This document shows, piece by piece, positions 1 through 7,666 of a stretch of 64,000 bases of DNA. The position numbers were made by a program, and so were the translations under genes. Under the pieces are notes generated by a model. The model saw only the letters and a program-made list of their open reading frames with translations, searched no databases and was not told the origin of the DNA. The stretch's first letter is position 1; every line of letters starts with the position of its first letter. Source of the stretch: Nocardioides sp. J54 (GTDB lineage: Bacteria > Actinomycetota > Actinomycetes > Propionibacteriales > Nocardioidaceae); assembly GCF_000519005.1 (NCBI RefSeq), contig NZ_JAER01000008.1:62001-126000 (forward strand), in the 5' to 3' direction.

Positions 1-207
1 GTGCTGGTGGCCGATGTTGACGTTGACCAGCTGGCTGGAGAAGTCGAGCCAGCTCCGGCCGGAGTGGTCCCACACCCGGGTGCCCTGGCCGCCGGCGACG
101 ACGATCGGCGCCAGCGAGGCCTGGGCGCTCCAGGAGTGGAAGACGTGGCTGCGGTCGAGCTGCACGGCCCGATCGTCGAGTTCGCTGCTGTTCTGGACCG
201 TCACCAT
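1..207 (-). CDS. Class III aminotransferase, N-terminal part (cut by window edge)
   Basis: The first 69 codons are visible, starting at an ATG preceded by GGAGAAGGAG. The protein has the typical start of PLP-dependent class III (omega) aminotransferases: a HVFHSW segment, then GGQGTRVWDHSG and WLDFSSQLVNVNIGH, which form the N-terminal arm and first strand of this fold. The catalytic lysine lies beyond the window. It is the last visible gene of the pyrimidine/hydantoin operon, so a beta-alanine (or 3-aminoisobutyrate):pyruvate/2-oxoglutarate aminotransferase would complete the pathway after the ureidopropionase step. The family is clear; the substrate is inferred only from context. Confidence 0.85.
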   Translation of the reverse strand, partial: MVTVQNSSELDDRAVQLDRSHVFHSWSAQASLAPIVVAGGQGTRVWDHSGRSWLDFSSQLVNVNIGHQH

Positions 208-272
208 CGTCGGCTCCTTCTCCTCGGTGCTGCGGTGCTGCAGCCATGCTGCAGGTCGTCCTGGTGGGGGTG

Positions 273-306
273 GGTCCCGGGACGCCCCTGCGGGCGTCCC
301 GGGACC
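273..306 (-). terminator. 15-bp perfect hairpin after the substrate-binding protein gene
   Basis: Arms GGTCCCGGGACGCCC (273-287) and GGGCGTCCCGGGACC (292-306) pair perfectly around a 4-nt loop. The hairpin lies just 3' of the binding-protein stop codon and 5' of the aminotransferase gene. There is no U-tract, so it may be an intrinsic terminator of actinobacterial type, or an intercistronic stabiliser of the abundant binding-protein mRNA. Confidence 0.65.
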
Positions 307-312
307 TGGTGG

Positions 313-1458
313 CTAGTTGCCGCCCTCGGCGAGCTCCACCTCGATCGGCTGGAACGACTCACCGGTCGTGTCGACCTCGTCGCCGAGCTCCTCGATGGCC
401 TGCTCGATCCAGGTGTTGTCGTACGCCGTGGCCGGCGGCTCCTGGGTGATGAGCTGCTGGCCCTGCTCGTTGACGGCGGCGAGCGCCCCGTCGACGGTGC
501 GCTTCCACGCCCCCTCGTCGATCACGCCGATGCCGTTCTCGGCCGGCCAGATCAGCTTGTTCGTCTCGTTGGTCATCCACAGCTCGTGGCTCGGGCCCCA
601 GCTGGAGCCTGCGTCGACCGTGATCTGCGCGGCCTCCTCGGCGTTGTCCCGGGCGTAGGCCCAGCCCTTGATGACGGCCTTGAGGAACTTGACCGTGCGC
701 TCCTGGAACTCCTCGTCGTCGAGGCACTCGGTCTGCGCCCAGATCGCGTCCTGCAGCATGGCGCCCTCGGTGTCCTCGTAGGAGATGACGTTGAAGTCCT
801 CGGGCGTGTAGAGCTTGCCGGTGTCGGGGTTCCTGGTCTCGAGCAGCTGGGCGTACTCGTTGTAGGTCATCGCCTGCGCCGCGTCGATGTCGCCCTGCAG
901 GAAGGCGTTCATGTTGAAGTCCTGGGTGACGATCGAGACCGACGTGGAGTCGAGGTCCTCGGCGGCCATGGCCGCGAAGATCTCCCACTCGTTGCCGAAG
1001 CCCCAGGAGCCGATCTTCTTGCCCTCGAAGTCGGCCACCGACTCGATGCCCGAGTCGGCCCACGAGACCTGCAGGGTGCCGGAGCGCTGGAAGATCTGGG
1101 CGATGTTGGTCAGCTCGGCGCCCTGCTCGATGGAGCCGAGGACCTTCGGCACCCAGGCGATCGCGTAGTCGACGTCGCCGGAGGCGAGCGCGTCCTGCGG
1201 GACGATGTCGCCGCCCGACGGGATGATCTCGACCTCGAGCCCCTCCTCCTCGAAGAAGCCCTGGTCGACCGCGGCGTAGTAGCCGGCGAACTGGGCCTGC
1301 GGCAGCCACTGCAGCTGCAGCTTCACGTCCGAGCCGACGTTGCAGCCGCTCGCTCCGGTGCTGCCTCCGTCATCGTCGTCGCCGCAGGCGGCGAGCAGGC
1401 TGGAGCTGGCGAGCACGACCGCAGCGGCAGCCAGCCCGCGGCGCAAGGTGTTCTTCAT
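313..1458 (-). CDS. NMT1/THI5-like ABC transporter substrate-binding lipoprotein
   Basis: This 381-residue extracellular binding protein feeds the two permeases and ATPase encoded just upstream. The N-terminus has a basic start, a hydrophobic stretch and the lipobox LLAAC (Cys at about residue 25), followed by an acidic DDDDGG linker, so it should be lipid-anchored. The body has the NMT1/SsuA layout: KLQLQWLPQAQFAGYYAA, where the family binds pyrimidine-like or sulfonate ligands, then GGDIVPQDALASGDVDY. Close family members bind thiamine-precursor pyrimidines, riboflavin or hydantoins. Given the neighbouring dihydropyrimidinase and ureidopropionase, a pyrimidine, dihydropyrimidine or hydantoin ligand is likely. 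ATG start; last gene of the transporter block. Confidence 0.88.
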   Translation of the reverse strand: MKNTLRRGLAAAAVVLASSSLLAACGDDDDGGSTGASGCNVGSDVKLQLQWLPQAQFAGYYAAVDQGFFEEEGLEVEIIPSGGDIVPQDALASGDVDYAIAWVPKVLGSIEQGAELTNIAQIFQRSGTLQVSWADSGIESVADFEGKKIGSWGFGNEWEIFAAMAAEDLDSTSVSIVTQDFNMNAFLQGDIDAAQAMTYNEYAQLLETRNPDTGKLYTPEDFNVISYEDTEGAMLQDAIWAQTECLDDEEFQERTVKFLKAVIKGWAYARDNAEEAAQITVDAGSSWGPSHELWMTNETNKLIWPAENGIGVIDEGAWKRTVDGALAAVNEQGQQLITQEPPATAYDNTWIEQAIEELGDEVDTTGESFQPIEVELAEGGN

Positions 1459-1537
1459 GGCAGTTCCTTTCGGGCGGGGGGTGGAGCCGTCGTACGCCGC
1501 GCGACGCTGCCGGCGAGGACGGGCCGATCGGGGCGGC

Positions 1538-2320
1538 TCACGTCGCCGCTCCGGTCGGTAGGCGGTGCTGGACCAGGCGTTCGACCAGCACGGTCACGAC
1601 GTACGCGACCAACCCGAGAACGATGGCGGCGCCGACGTAGGCCCACGCGCGGGCGTAGGCACTCGTCGCGGCGCTGGTGGAGATGAAGCTGCCGAGGCCG
1701 CCGCGCGGTCCGCCGAAGTACTCCGCGACGAGCGCGGAGATCACGGCGAGCGAGCTGGCGACGCGGATGCCGGTCAGCACGAACGGGGTCGCGGACGGCA
1801 ACGTGAGGACGCGGAAGCGCTGCCAGCCGTTGGCGGCGGTCGCGTGCAGCAGGTCGCGGTGCAGCTGGGTGGTCTGGTGCAGGCCCCGGGCGCTGTTCAC
1901 GTAGACCGGGACGAAGGCGGCGATCGCGGCGACCACCCGTCGGCCGTACTGGCTGTCCGCGCCGTACATGGAGTTCAGCACGGGCGCGAGCGCGACGATC
2001 GGGACGACGGCGAGGCCGGCGACGATCGGCCCGACCATGCCCTCGGCCCAGCCCAGCCAGGACGCGACCGCCGCGAGCAGCACGCCCACGATCGTGCCGG
2101 CGAGCAGCCCGATCGCGGCGTTGGTGCCGGTGATGGCGAACGCCTCGCGGATGACCGTGCTGTTCTCCGACCACTCCTCGCCGATCTCGGCCGGGCCGGG
2201 CAGGAGGTACGGCGACACCCCGACCACCGACACCAGGAACTGCCACACGGCCAGCACCAGCGCACCGACCACGAGCGGGGCGGCGACCCGGCCGACGAGG
2301 GTGAGCCCGGAGCGGTTCAT
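1538..2320 (-). CDS. ABC transporter permease (SsuC/ThiX type)
   Basis: This 260-residue inner-membrane permease of the BPD_transp_1 family has about six hydrophobic segments. The EAA-loop region is visible as HATAANGWQRFRVLTLPSA, the site that contacts the ATPase. The chosen ATG (2318-2320) overlaps the stop of the upstream ATPase gene as ATGA, which indicates translational coupling. It pairs with the second permease (3174-4142) to form a heterodimeric pore for the NMT1-type importer. Sequence shows the family; the substrate is inferred from the operon. Confidence 0.88.
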   Translation of the reverse strand: MNRSGLTLVGRVAAPLVVGALVLAVWQFLVSVVGVSPYLLPGPAEIGEEWSENSTVIREAFAITGTNAAIGLLAGTIVGVLLAAVASWLGWAEGMVGPIVAGLAVVPIVALAPVLNSMYGADSQYGRRVVAAIAAFVPVYVNSARGLHQTTQLHRDLLHATAANGWQRFRVLTLPSATPFVLTGIRVASSLAVISALVAEYFGGPRGGLGSFISTSAATSAYARAWAYVGAAIVLGLVAYVVTVLVERLVQHRLPTGAAT

Positions 2321-3177
2321 CGCAGCTCCCGGCCGTCGCTGGAGACCGGCGACCCGTGCAGCACCTCGCGCACCTCGGTCACCCGGGCGAAGAACGCGGG
2401 GTCCTGGCGCAGCGCGTCGTCGCGGGGGACGTCGCGGGCGATGCCGGTGACCACCTCGCCGACGATCCGGCCCGGTCGCGGCGACATCACCACGACCCGG
2501 TCGGCGAGGAAGACGCCCTCGGGGATCGAGTGGGTCACGAAGACCACGGCGGCGCCGGTCTCGACGCTGAGCCGGGCGAGCTCGGCCTGCATCCGCTCGC
2601 GGGTCATCTCGTCGAGGGCGCCGAACGGCTCGTCCATGAGCAGCAGCCGCGGCTGCTCGGCCAGCGCGCGGGCGATCGCCACGCGCTGCTGCATGCCGCC
2701 GGAGAGCTGGTCGGGGTGGTGCCCGGCGAAGTCGCTGAGCCCGACCAGGTCGAGGAGGTACTCCACCCGCTCCTTGCGCTCGGGCCGCGAGAGCCCGTGC
2801 AGCTCCAGCGGCAGGGCGACGTTGCGCGCGACCGTGCGCCACGGCAGCAGGCCCGCCTGCTGGAAGGCGATGCCGTAGTCCTGGTCGCGCCGGGCCCGGG
2901 CAGGCGACTTGCCGAACACCTCGACGCTGCCCGACGTCGGCCGCTCGAGGTCGGCGACGACCCGCATCAGCGTGGACTTCCCGCACCCCGACGGGCCGAG
3001 CAGCGCGACGAACTCGCCGGCGGCGACCTCCAGGTCGACGTTGCTCAACGCCTCGACGACGCCCTGGCGGGTCTTGAAGGTCTTGGTCACCCCGCGTGCG
3101 GAGACCGCAGCGCTGCTGCCGGCGCCGTCGGCGGGCCCGGTGCCGGCCGGGGTGGAGGTCGTGGTCAGCTCGCTCAT
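2317..3177 (-). CDS. ABC transporter ATP-binding protein (SsuB/TauB type)
   Basis: This 286-residue cytoplasmic ATPase has Walker A GPSGCGKST, the signature LSGGMQQR and Walker B LLLMDEPFGALD, followed by the switch histidine region FVTHSIPEGVFLADRV. These are typical of nitrate/taurine/sulfonate/hydantoin importers. The N-terminal 30 residues are a low-complexity Thr/Gly/Ala leader before the ABC domain. Its start overlaps the stop of permease 2 by ATGA, and its stop overlaps the start of permease 1, so all three are coupled. It energises uptake for the catabolic operon. Confidence 0.92.
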   Translation of the reverse strand: MSELTTTSTPAGTGPADGAGSSAAVSARGVTKTFKTRQGVVEALSNVDLEVAAGEFVALLGPSGCGKSTLMRVVADLERPTSGSVEVFGKSPARARRDQDYGIAFQQAGLLPWRTVARNVALPLELHGLSRPERKERVEYLLDLVGLSDFAGHHPDQLSGGMQQRVAIARALAEQPRLLLMDEPFGALDEMTRERMQAELARLSVETGAAVVFVTHSIPEGVFLADRVVVMSPRPGRIVGEVVTGIARDVPRDDALRQDPAFFARVTEVREVLHGSPVSSDGRELR

Positions 3178-4142
3178 CGCGCCTCTCCTCGTCGGTACGG
3201 GCGCAGCAGCACCCCGATGACTGTGACGATCCCGCCGGCCACCAGGCCGAGGGCGACGGCGCCGAAGATCGGCGCCCAGGCCTTGGCCGGGTCGCCGGAC
3301 GCCTGCCCGGCCAGGGAGACGAGCATCCGGCCGATGCCGTCCAGGTAGCCGGTCGAGACCTCCGCGACCACGGTGCCGACCACCGCGCTGGCCGCGCCGA
3401 GCCGCAGCGCGGGCAGCAGGTACGGCACCGCCGACGGGATGCGCACCCGCCGCAGTGTCGACCACCAGCCGGCCGCGTACACGTGGAACAGGTCGGCGTG
3501 GATCCGGCTGTGCGCCTGCAGCCCCCGCAGCGCACCGACGGCGACCGGGAAGAACGCCAGGTAGCTGGCGATCACGGCCACCGACAGCCACGGTGGCCAG
3601 TCCCAGCCGCCGATCTCGATGCGCGAGCCCCACGAGCGCACGACCGGGGCGAAGGCGATCAGCGGGATCGTCTGGCTGAGGATGATCCACGGCAGGAGCC
3701 CCCACTCGAGCACCCGCAGCCGGGCCATCGCCACCGCCAGCAGCAGGCCCACCGTCGTACCGACGAACCAGCTGACGCCCGCGATGCCGAGCGAGACCAG
3801 CGCGGCGTCGGCGACCGAGCGCCACAGCGGGTCGGCACCCGCCATGCTCGTGGTCGGCTCGCCGAGGCGCTGCACCATGTCCCACACGTGCGGCATCGCC
3901 AGGTCGGTGGTGCGCGGCAGCACCCGCTGCTCCCCGATGACCACGCCGTCCTCGGGGGCGAGCGCCTTGTAGCCCTCCCACACCCCCACGAGGGCGACCA
4001 GCCCGAGGACCGCGAGCACCACGGCGCGCGCCCAGCCGAGCACCCCGGGCAGCCGGGGCACCCGGACGTCGACCGACGCGGCGACCGCGGTGGCGTCGGT
4101 CGGGGCGGGGTCGAGCACGGCCTGGGTCTGGGTCTGGGTCAC
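3174..4142 (-). CDS. ABC transporter permease (SsuC type), second subunit
   Basis: This 322-residue BPD_transp_1 permease starts with repeated Gln-Thr codons and a 35-residue cytoplasmic leader. The first membrane segment is at about residues 38-55, followed by a large loop of about 65 residues and then five further membrane segments. The coupling-helix region reads YAAGWWSTLRRVRIPSA. It lies 7 bp after the LLM oxidoreductase stop and overlaps the ATPase start. It probably pairs with the permease at 1538-2320. The large first loop is longer than in SsuC and may dock the binding lipoprotein. Confidence 0.87.
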   Translation of the reverse strand: MTQTQTQAVLDPAPTDATAVAASVDVRVPRLPGVLGWARAVVLAVLGLVALVGVWEGYKALAPEDGVVIGEQRVLPRTTDLAMPHVWDMVQRLGEPTTSMAGADPLWRSVADAALVSLGIAGVSWFVGTTVGLLLAVAMARLRVLEWGLLPWIILSQTIPLIAFAPVVRSWGSRIEIGGWDWPPWLSVAVIASYLAFFPVAVGALRGLQAHSRIHADLFHVYAAGWWSTLRRVRIPSAVPYLLPALRLGAASAVVGTVVAEVSTGYLDGIGRMLVSLAGQASGDPAKAWAPIFGAVALGLVAGGIVTVIGVLLRPYRRGEAR

Positions 4143-4149
4143 GTGCCGG

Positions 4150-5178
4150 TCACGCCTTCGCGACGACGTGCTCGCGCAGCGCCGGCATGATCGACTCGCC
4201 GTAGACCCGCAGCGTCTCCTCCTTGTTGTCGTGCTGGAGGTAGACGGCGAACTGGTCGACGCCGATGTCCTTGAGCTGCTTGAGCTTCTCGACGTGCGCC
4301 TCCGGCGGGCCGAGGATGCAGAACCGGTCGACGATCTCGTCGGGGACGAAGTCGACGTGGTCGTTGTCGGCCTTGCCGTGGGTGTTGTAGTCGTAGCCGG
4401 TGCGGCCCCGGATGTAGTCGATCAGCACCTGCGGGAAGTCCGCGCCCTCGCCGTACTTGTCGACGATGTCGGCGATGTGGTTGCCGACCATCCCGCCGAA
4501 CCAGCGGGTCTGTGCCCGCATGTGGGTCCAGGACTCCTCGGTGTCCGGGCCGACGTAGGCCGGGGCGGCGACGCAGAAGGTGAGCGAGTCGGGGTCGCGG
4601 CCGGCGTCGGCCGCGGCCTTGCGGACCTGCTCGATCATCCACCTGGTCACGTCGACGTCGCCGAGCTGGAGGATGAAGCCGTCACCGACCTCGCCGGCCG
4701 TCTTCAGCGCGAGCGGGCCGTACGCCGCCACCCACACCTCGAGCGCGGAGGTGCGCGCCCACGGGAACTGCAGGGTCGCGCCGTTGTGCTCGACCGGCCG
4801 GCAGTTGCCCAGCTCGCGGATGACGTGGGTGGCCTCGCGGACCTCCTTGAGGGTGCACGGCCGGCCGTTGAGCACCCGCACCGCGGAGTCACCGCGGCCG
4901 ATGCCGACGACCGTGCGGTTGCCGTACATCTCGTTGAGCGTGGCGAAGACCGACGCGGTCACCGTCCAGTCGCGGGTTGCCGGGTTGGTGACCATCGGGC
5001 CCACGATGACGCGGTTGGTGGCCCCGAGGATGGCCGAGTAGATGACGTACGGCTCCTGCCACAGCAGGTGGGAGTCGAACGTCCACACGTAGTCGAAGCC
5101 GTGCTCCTCGGCCTGCTTCGCGAGGCCGACGGTGCGCCAGGCGGGCGGATTGGTCTGCAGGACGACGCCGAAATCCAT
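4150..5178 (-). CDS. LLM-class (FMN/F420) oxidoreductase of a pyrimidine/hydantoin operon
   Basis: This 342-residue luciferase-like (alpha/beta)8 barrel protein has these motifs: GFDYVWTFDSHLLWQEPYV near the start, then GPMVTNPATRDWTV, VVGIGRGDSAVR and EVWVAAYGPLALKTAGEVGD, a pattern shared by F420- or FMN-dependent LLM enzymes (TIGR03842-like, from memory). It lies between the dihydropyrimidinase and the transporter genes. No dihydropyrimidine dehydrogenase is visible nearby, so this enzyme may provide the redox step acting on the ring. Cofactor and reaction cannot be settled from the sequence alone. Confidence 0.85.
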   Translation of the reverse strand: MDFGVVLQTNPPAWRTVGLAKQAEEHGFDYVWTFDSHLLWQEPYVIYSAILGATNRVIVGPMVTNPATRDWTVTASVFATLNEMYGNRTVVGIGRGDSAVRVLNGRPCTLKEVREATHVIRELGNCRPVEHNGATLQFPWARTSALEVWVAAYGPLALKTAGEVGDGFILQLGDVDVTRWMIEQVRKAAADAGRDPDSLTFCVAAPAYVGPDTEESWTHMRAQTRWFGGMVGNHIADIVDKYGEGADFPQVLIDYIRGRTGYDYNTHGKADNDHVDFVPDEIVDRFCILGPPEAHVEKLKQLKDIGVDQFAVYLQHDNKEETLRVYGESIMPALREHVVAKA

Positions 5179-5208
5179 CGTTCTTCCCTTTCGTCGGTGC
5201 CTGCCGAG

Positions 5209-6642
5209 TCAGACGAGGTACTGGGTGAGGTCGCGCTTGAGGAACTGCCCGTGGCCCTTGGTGCCCTTGAACTCGCCGTCCTCGACGAGGACCCGTCCGC
5301 GGGAGATGGTCACGTCGACGTGGCCGTCGATCTCGAAGCCCTCCCAGGCCGAGTGGTCCATGTTCATGTGGTGGGTGCGGCCCTCGCCGATGCCGATCGA
5401 GGTGTGCCCGTTCGGGTCGTAGACGACGATGTCCGCGTCCGCTCCGGGCTGGACCACGCCCTTGCGCCCGTACAGGCCGAACATCCGCGCCGGCGTGGTC
5501 GAGATCAGCTCCACCCAGCGCGACAGCGAGATCCGCCCGTCGACGACGCCCTGGTAGAGCAGGTCGACGCGGTGCTCGATCGAGCCGATGCCGTTGGGGA
5601 TCGCGCGGAAGTCGTCCTTGCCGAGCTCCTTCTGGTCCTTCATGCAGAAGGGGCAGTGGTCGGTCGAGACCATCTGCAGGTCGTTGGTGCGCAGGCCCTG
5701 CCACATCGCCTCGAGGTGGCCCTCCTCCTCCGAGCGCAGCGGCGTCGAGCAGACCCACTTGGCGCCCTCGAAGTCGCCCCACTCCTCGCTGCTGGCGCCG
5801 AGCTGCTTCTCCAGCGACAGGTAGAGATACTGCGGGCAGGTCTCGCCGAAGACGTTCTTGCCCTTGTCGCGGGCCCAGGCGACCTGCTCCACCGCCTGCT
5901 TCGCACTCATGTGCACGATGTAGAGCGGAGCCTCCGTCAGGTCGCTGAGCATGATCGCCCGGTGGGTGGCCTCCTCCTCCATCTGCCAGGCGCGGGCGAT
6001 GCCGTGGTAGTACGGCGACGTCTTTCCGGACTCCGCGAGCTGGGCGGCGAGGACGTCGATGGCCGGCCCGTTCTCGGCGTGCATCATCGTCAGGAGCCCC
6101 AGTTCACGGGCCTTCTGCATCGCTCGCAGGATCTGCGCGTCGTCGCTGTAGAACACGCCCGGGTAGGCCATGAACAACTTGTAGGACGTGATCCCCTCGT
6201 CGACGAGGTTCTCCATGGCCTTGAGCGACTCGTCGTCGACGCCACCGATGATCTGGTGGAAGCCGTAGTCCACCGCGCAGTTGCCGTCGGCGAGCTCGTG
6301 CCAGTGCGCGAGCCCGTCCTCGACCCGCTCGCCGTACTTCTGCACCGCGAAGTCGATGATCGACGTCGTGCCGCCCCACGCGGCCGCCGTCGTCCCGGTC
6401 TCGAAGGTGTCGCTGGCGTAGGTCCCGCCGAACGGCAGCTGCATGTGCGTGTGGGCGTCGATCCCGCCCGGGATGACGTACTTCCCGGTCGCGTCGATCA
6501 CCTTGTCGGCCGCCACCGGCCCCAGCGACTGGTCCCCCGGTGCCAGCAGCGCCACGATCCGCTCGCCGTCGACGAGGACGTCCGCCTCGACGGTGCCGGT
6601 GGCGTTCACGACCGTGCCGCCCTTGATCAGGATGGTGCTCAC
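5209..6642 (-). CDS. hydA: Dihydropyrimidinase (D-hydantoinase)
   Basis: This 477-residue cyclic amidohydrolase is full length for the family. It hydrolyses 5,6-dihydrouracil/dihydrothymine or 5-substituted hydantoins to N-carbamoyl amino acids in the cytoplasm. The binuclear metal ligands are visible: H64 and H66 in GGIDAHTHMQLP, the carboxylated K155 in SYKLFMAYPG, H188 in MMHAENG, H244 in YIVHMS, and D328 in STDHCPF. The next gene downstream is the LLM oxidoreductase, and 42 bp upstream lies the amidase that would take its product. Family assignment is strong; the preference for dihydropyrimidine over hydantoin comes from the neighbouring ureidopropionase-like gene. Confidence 0.93.
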   Translation of the reverse strand: MSTILIKGGTVVNATGTVEADVLVDGERIVALLAPGDQSLGPVAADKVIDATGKYVIPGGIDAHTHMQLPFGGTYASDTFETGTTAAAWGGTTSIIDFAVQKYGERVEDGLAHWHELADGNCAVDYGFHQIIGGVDDESLKAMENLVDEGITSYKLFMAYPGVFYSDDAQILRAMQKARELGLLTMMHAENGPAIDVLAAQLAESGKTSPYYHGIARAWQMEEEATHRAIMLSDLTEAPLYIVHMSAKQAVEQVAWARDKGKNVFGETCPQYLYLSLEKQLGASSEEWGDFEGAKWVCSTPLRSEEEGHLEAMWQGLRTNDLQMVSTDHCPFCMKDQKELGKDDFRAIPNGIGSIEHRVDLLYQGVVDGRISLSRWVELISTTPARMFGLYGRKGVVQPGADADIVVYDPNGHTSIGIGEGRTHHMNMDHSAWEGFEIDGHVDVTISRGRVLVEDGEFKGTKGHGQFLKRDLTQYLV

Positions 6643-6684
6643 GTCAGACCTCCAACTCGTTGTCCTGCGTCGGGCCGGCGGGCG

Positions 6685-7533
6685 TCACGGCTGTGCGATC
6701 GCCGTGTAGGAGTCCGGCCGGCGGTCGCGGTAGAACTGCCAGTCGTCGCGCATCTGCTGGACCATGTCCATGTCGAGGTCGCGCACCAGGAGCTCCTCCT
6801 TCTCCGAGGAGCCGCGCTCGCCGACGAAGTTGCCGCGCGGGTCGATCACCTGGCTGGTGCCGTAGAAGTCGACCGCCTCGTCGCCGTACTCGTTGTCCTC
6901 GCGGCCGACGCGGTTCGGCTGGAGCACGAAGTAGCCGTTGGCGACCGCGGCGCACGGGCCCTCGACCTCCCACAGCCGGTTGCTGAGCCCGGGCTTGGTG
7001 GCGTTGGGGTTGAACACGATGTGCGCCCCGTTGAGGCCGAGCTCGCGCCACCCCTCGGGGAAGTGGCGGTCGTAGCAGATGTAGGTGCCGACCCGACCGA
7101 CCGCGGTCTCGAAGACCGGGTAGCCCAGGTTGCCGGGGCGGAAGTAGAACTTCTCCCAGAACTTGTCGAGGTGCGGGATGTGGTTCTTGCGGTACTTGCC
7201 GAGGATCGTGCCGTCGGCGTCCACCACGACGGTGGTGTTGTAGTAGACGCCGGTCTGCTCCTCCTCGTAGATCGGGAGCACCATGACCATGCCGAGCTCC
7301 TTCGCCAGCGCGGCGAAGCGCTGCACGATCGGGCCGTCGGCCGGCTCGGCGTAGCGGTAGTACTTCTGGTCCTGGGTGATGCCGAAGTAGGGGCCGTAGA
7401 AGAGCTCCTGGAAGCACATCACCTGGGCGTCCTGGGCGGCTGCGTCACGGGCGAACTGCTCGTGCCGGTCGAGCATCGACTCCTTGTCGCCGGTCCAGGT
7501 GGTCTGGCTGATGGCTGCTCGCACGATGGTCAA
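6685..7533 (-). CDS. Beta-ureidopropionase-like carbon-nitrogen hydrolase
   Basis: This 282-residue nitrilase-superfamily enzyme is predicted to cleave N-carbamoyl-beta-alanine (or an N-carbamoyl amino acid) to the free amino acid, CO2 and ammonia. The catalytic triad is visible: E43 in CFQELFYGPYF, K116 in KYRKNHIPH and C153 in GTYICYDRHFPE. The tail NPNATKPGLSNRLWEVEG matches the beta-ureidopropionase/N-carbamoylase branch rather than true nitrilases. It is the first gene of the minus-strand operon, directly behind the promoter shared with the MocR regulator. Some members of this branch act on D-carbamoyl amino acids, which remains possible. Confidence 0.9.
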   Translation of the reverse strand: MTIVRAAISQTTWTGDKESMLDRHEQFARDAAAQDAQVMCFQELFYGPYFGITQDQKYYRYAEPADGPIVQRFAALAKELGMVMVLPIYEEEQTGVYYNTTVVVDADGTILGKYRKNHIPHLDKFWEKFYFRPGNLGYPVFETAVGRVGTYICYDRHFPEGWRELGLNGAHIVFNPNATKPGLSNRLWEVEGPCAAVANGYFVLQPNRVGREDNEYGDEAVDFYGTSQVIDPRGNFVGERGSSEKEELLVRDLDMDMVQQMRDDWQFYRDRRPDSYTAIAQP

Positions 7534-7666
7534 CGTGCACCTCCATGGTTCGGACGGGGGGATGGGCGGTGCCGAGATTCGTTATCCTTGGGGTTGAACA
7601 TTTCGCTCCGATTTCTCGTCTGTCAAGGGTTTCGTCATTTCCCATCTCCGGGCAGGAGGTCCGACG
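7534..7666. promoter_or_regulatory. Divergent promoter region between amidase operon and mocR
   Basis: This 133-bp intergenic region is AT-richer than its surroundings. On the minus strand a TTGACA (7626-7621) could be a -35 box, with a poor -10 candidate (AAATGT) 17 bp further on. The short element ATTTCG/GTTTCGTCATTT recurs between about 7600 and 7650 (TTTCGCTCC, ATTTCTCGTC, TTTCGTCATTTC), resembling direct-repeat sites of MocR regulators. A GGAGGT ribosome-binding site precedes the GTG start of mocR. Promoter boxes are only suggestive. Confidence 0.45.

Noticed and set aside
1..1686. 561-codon open frame on the plus strand over the binding protein and permease genes
   Set aside because: It is antisense to two well-supported genes, is rich in Arg/Val/Asp/Gly without any domain, and results from the lack of stop codons in antisense frames of very high-GC coding DNA.
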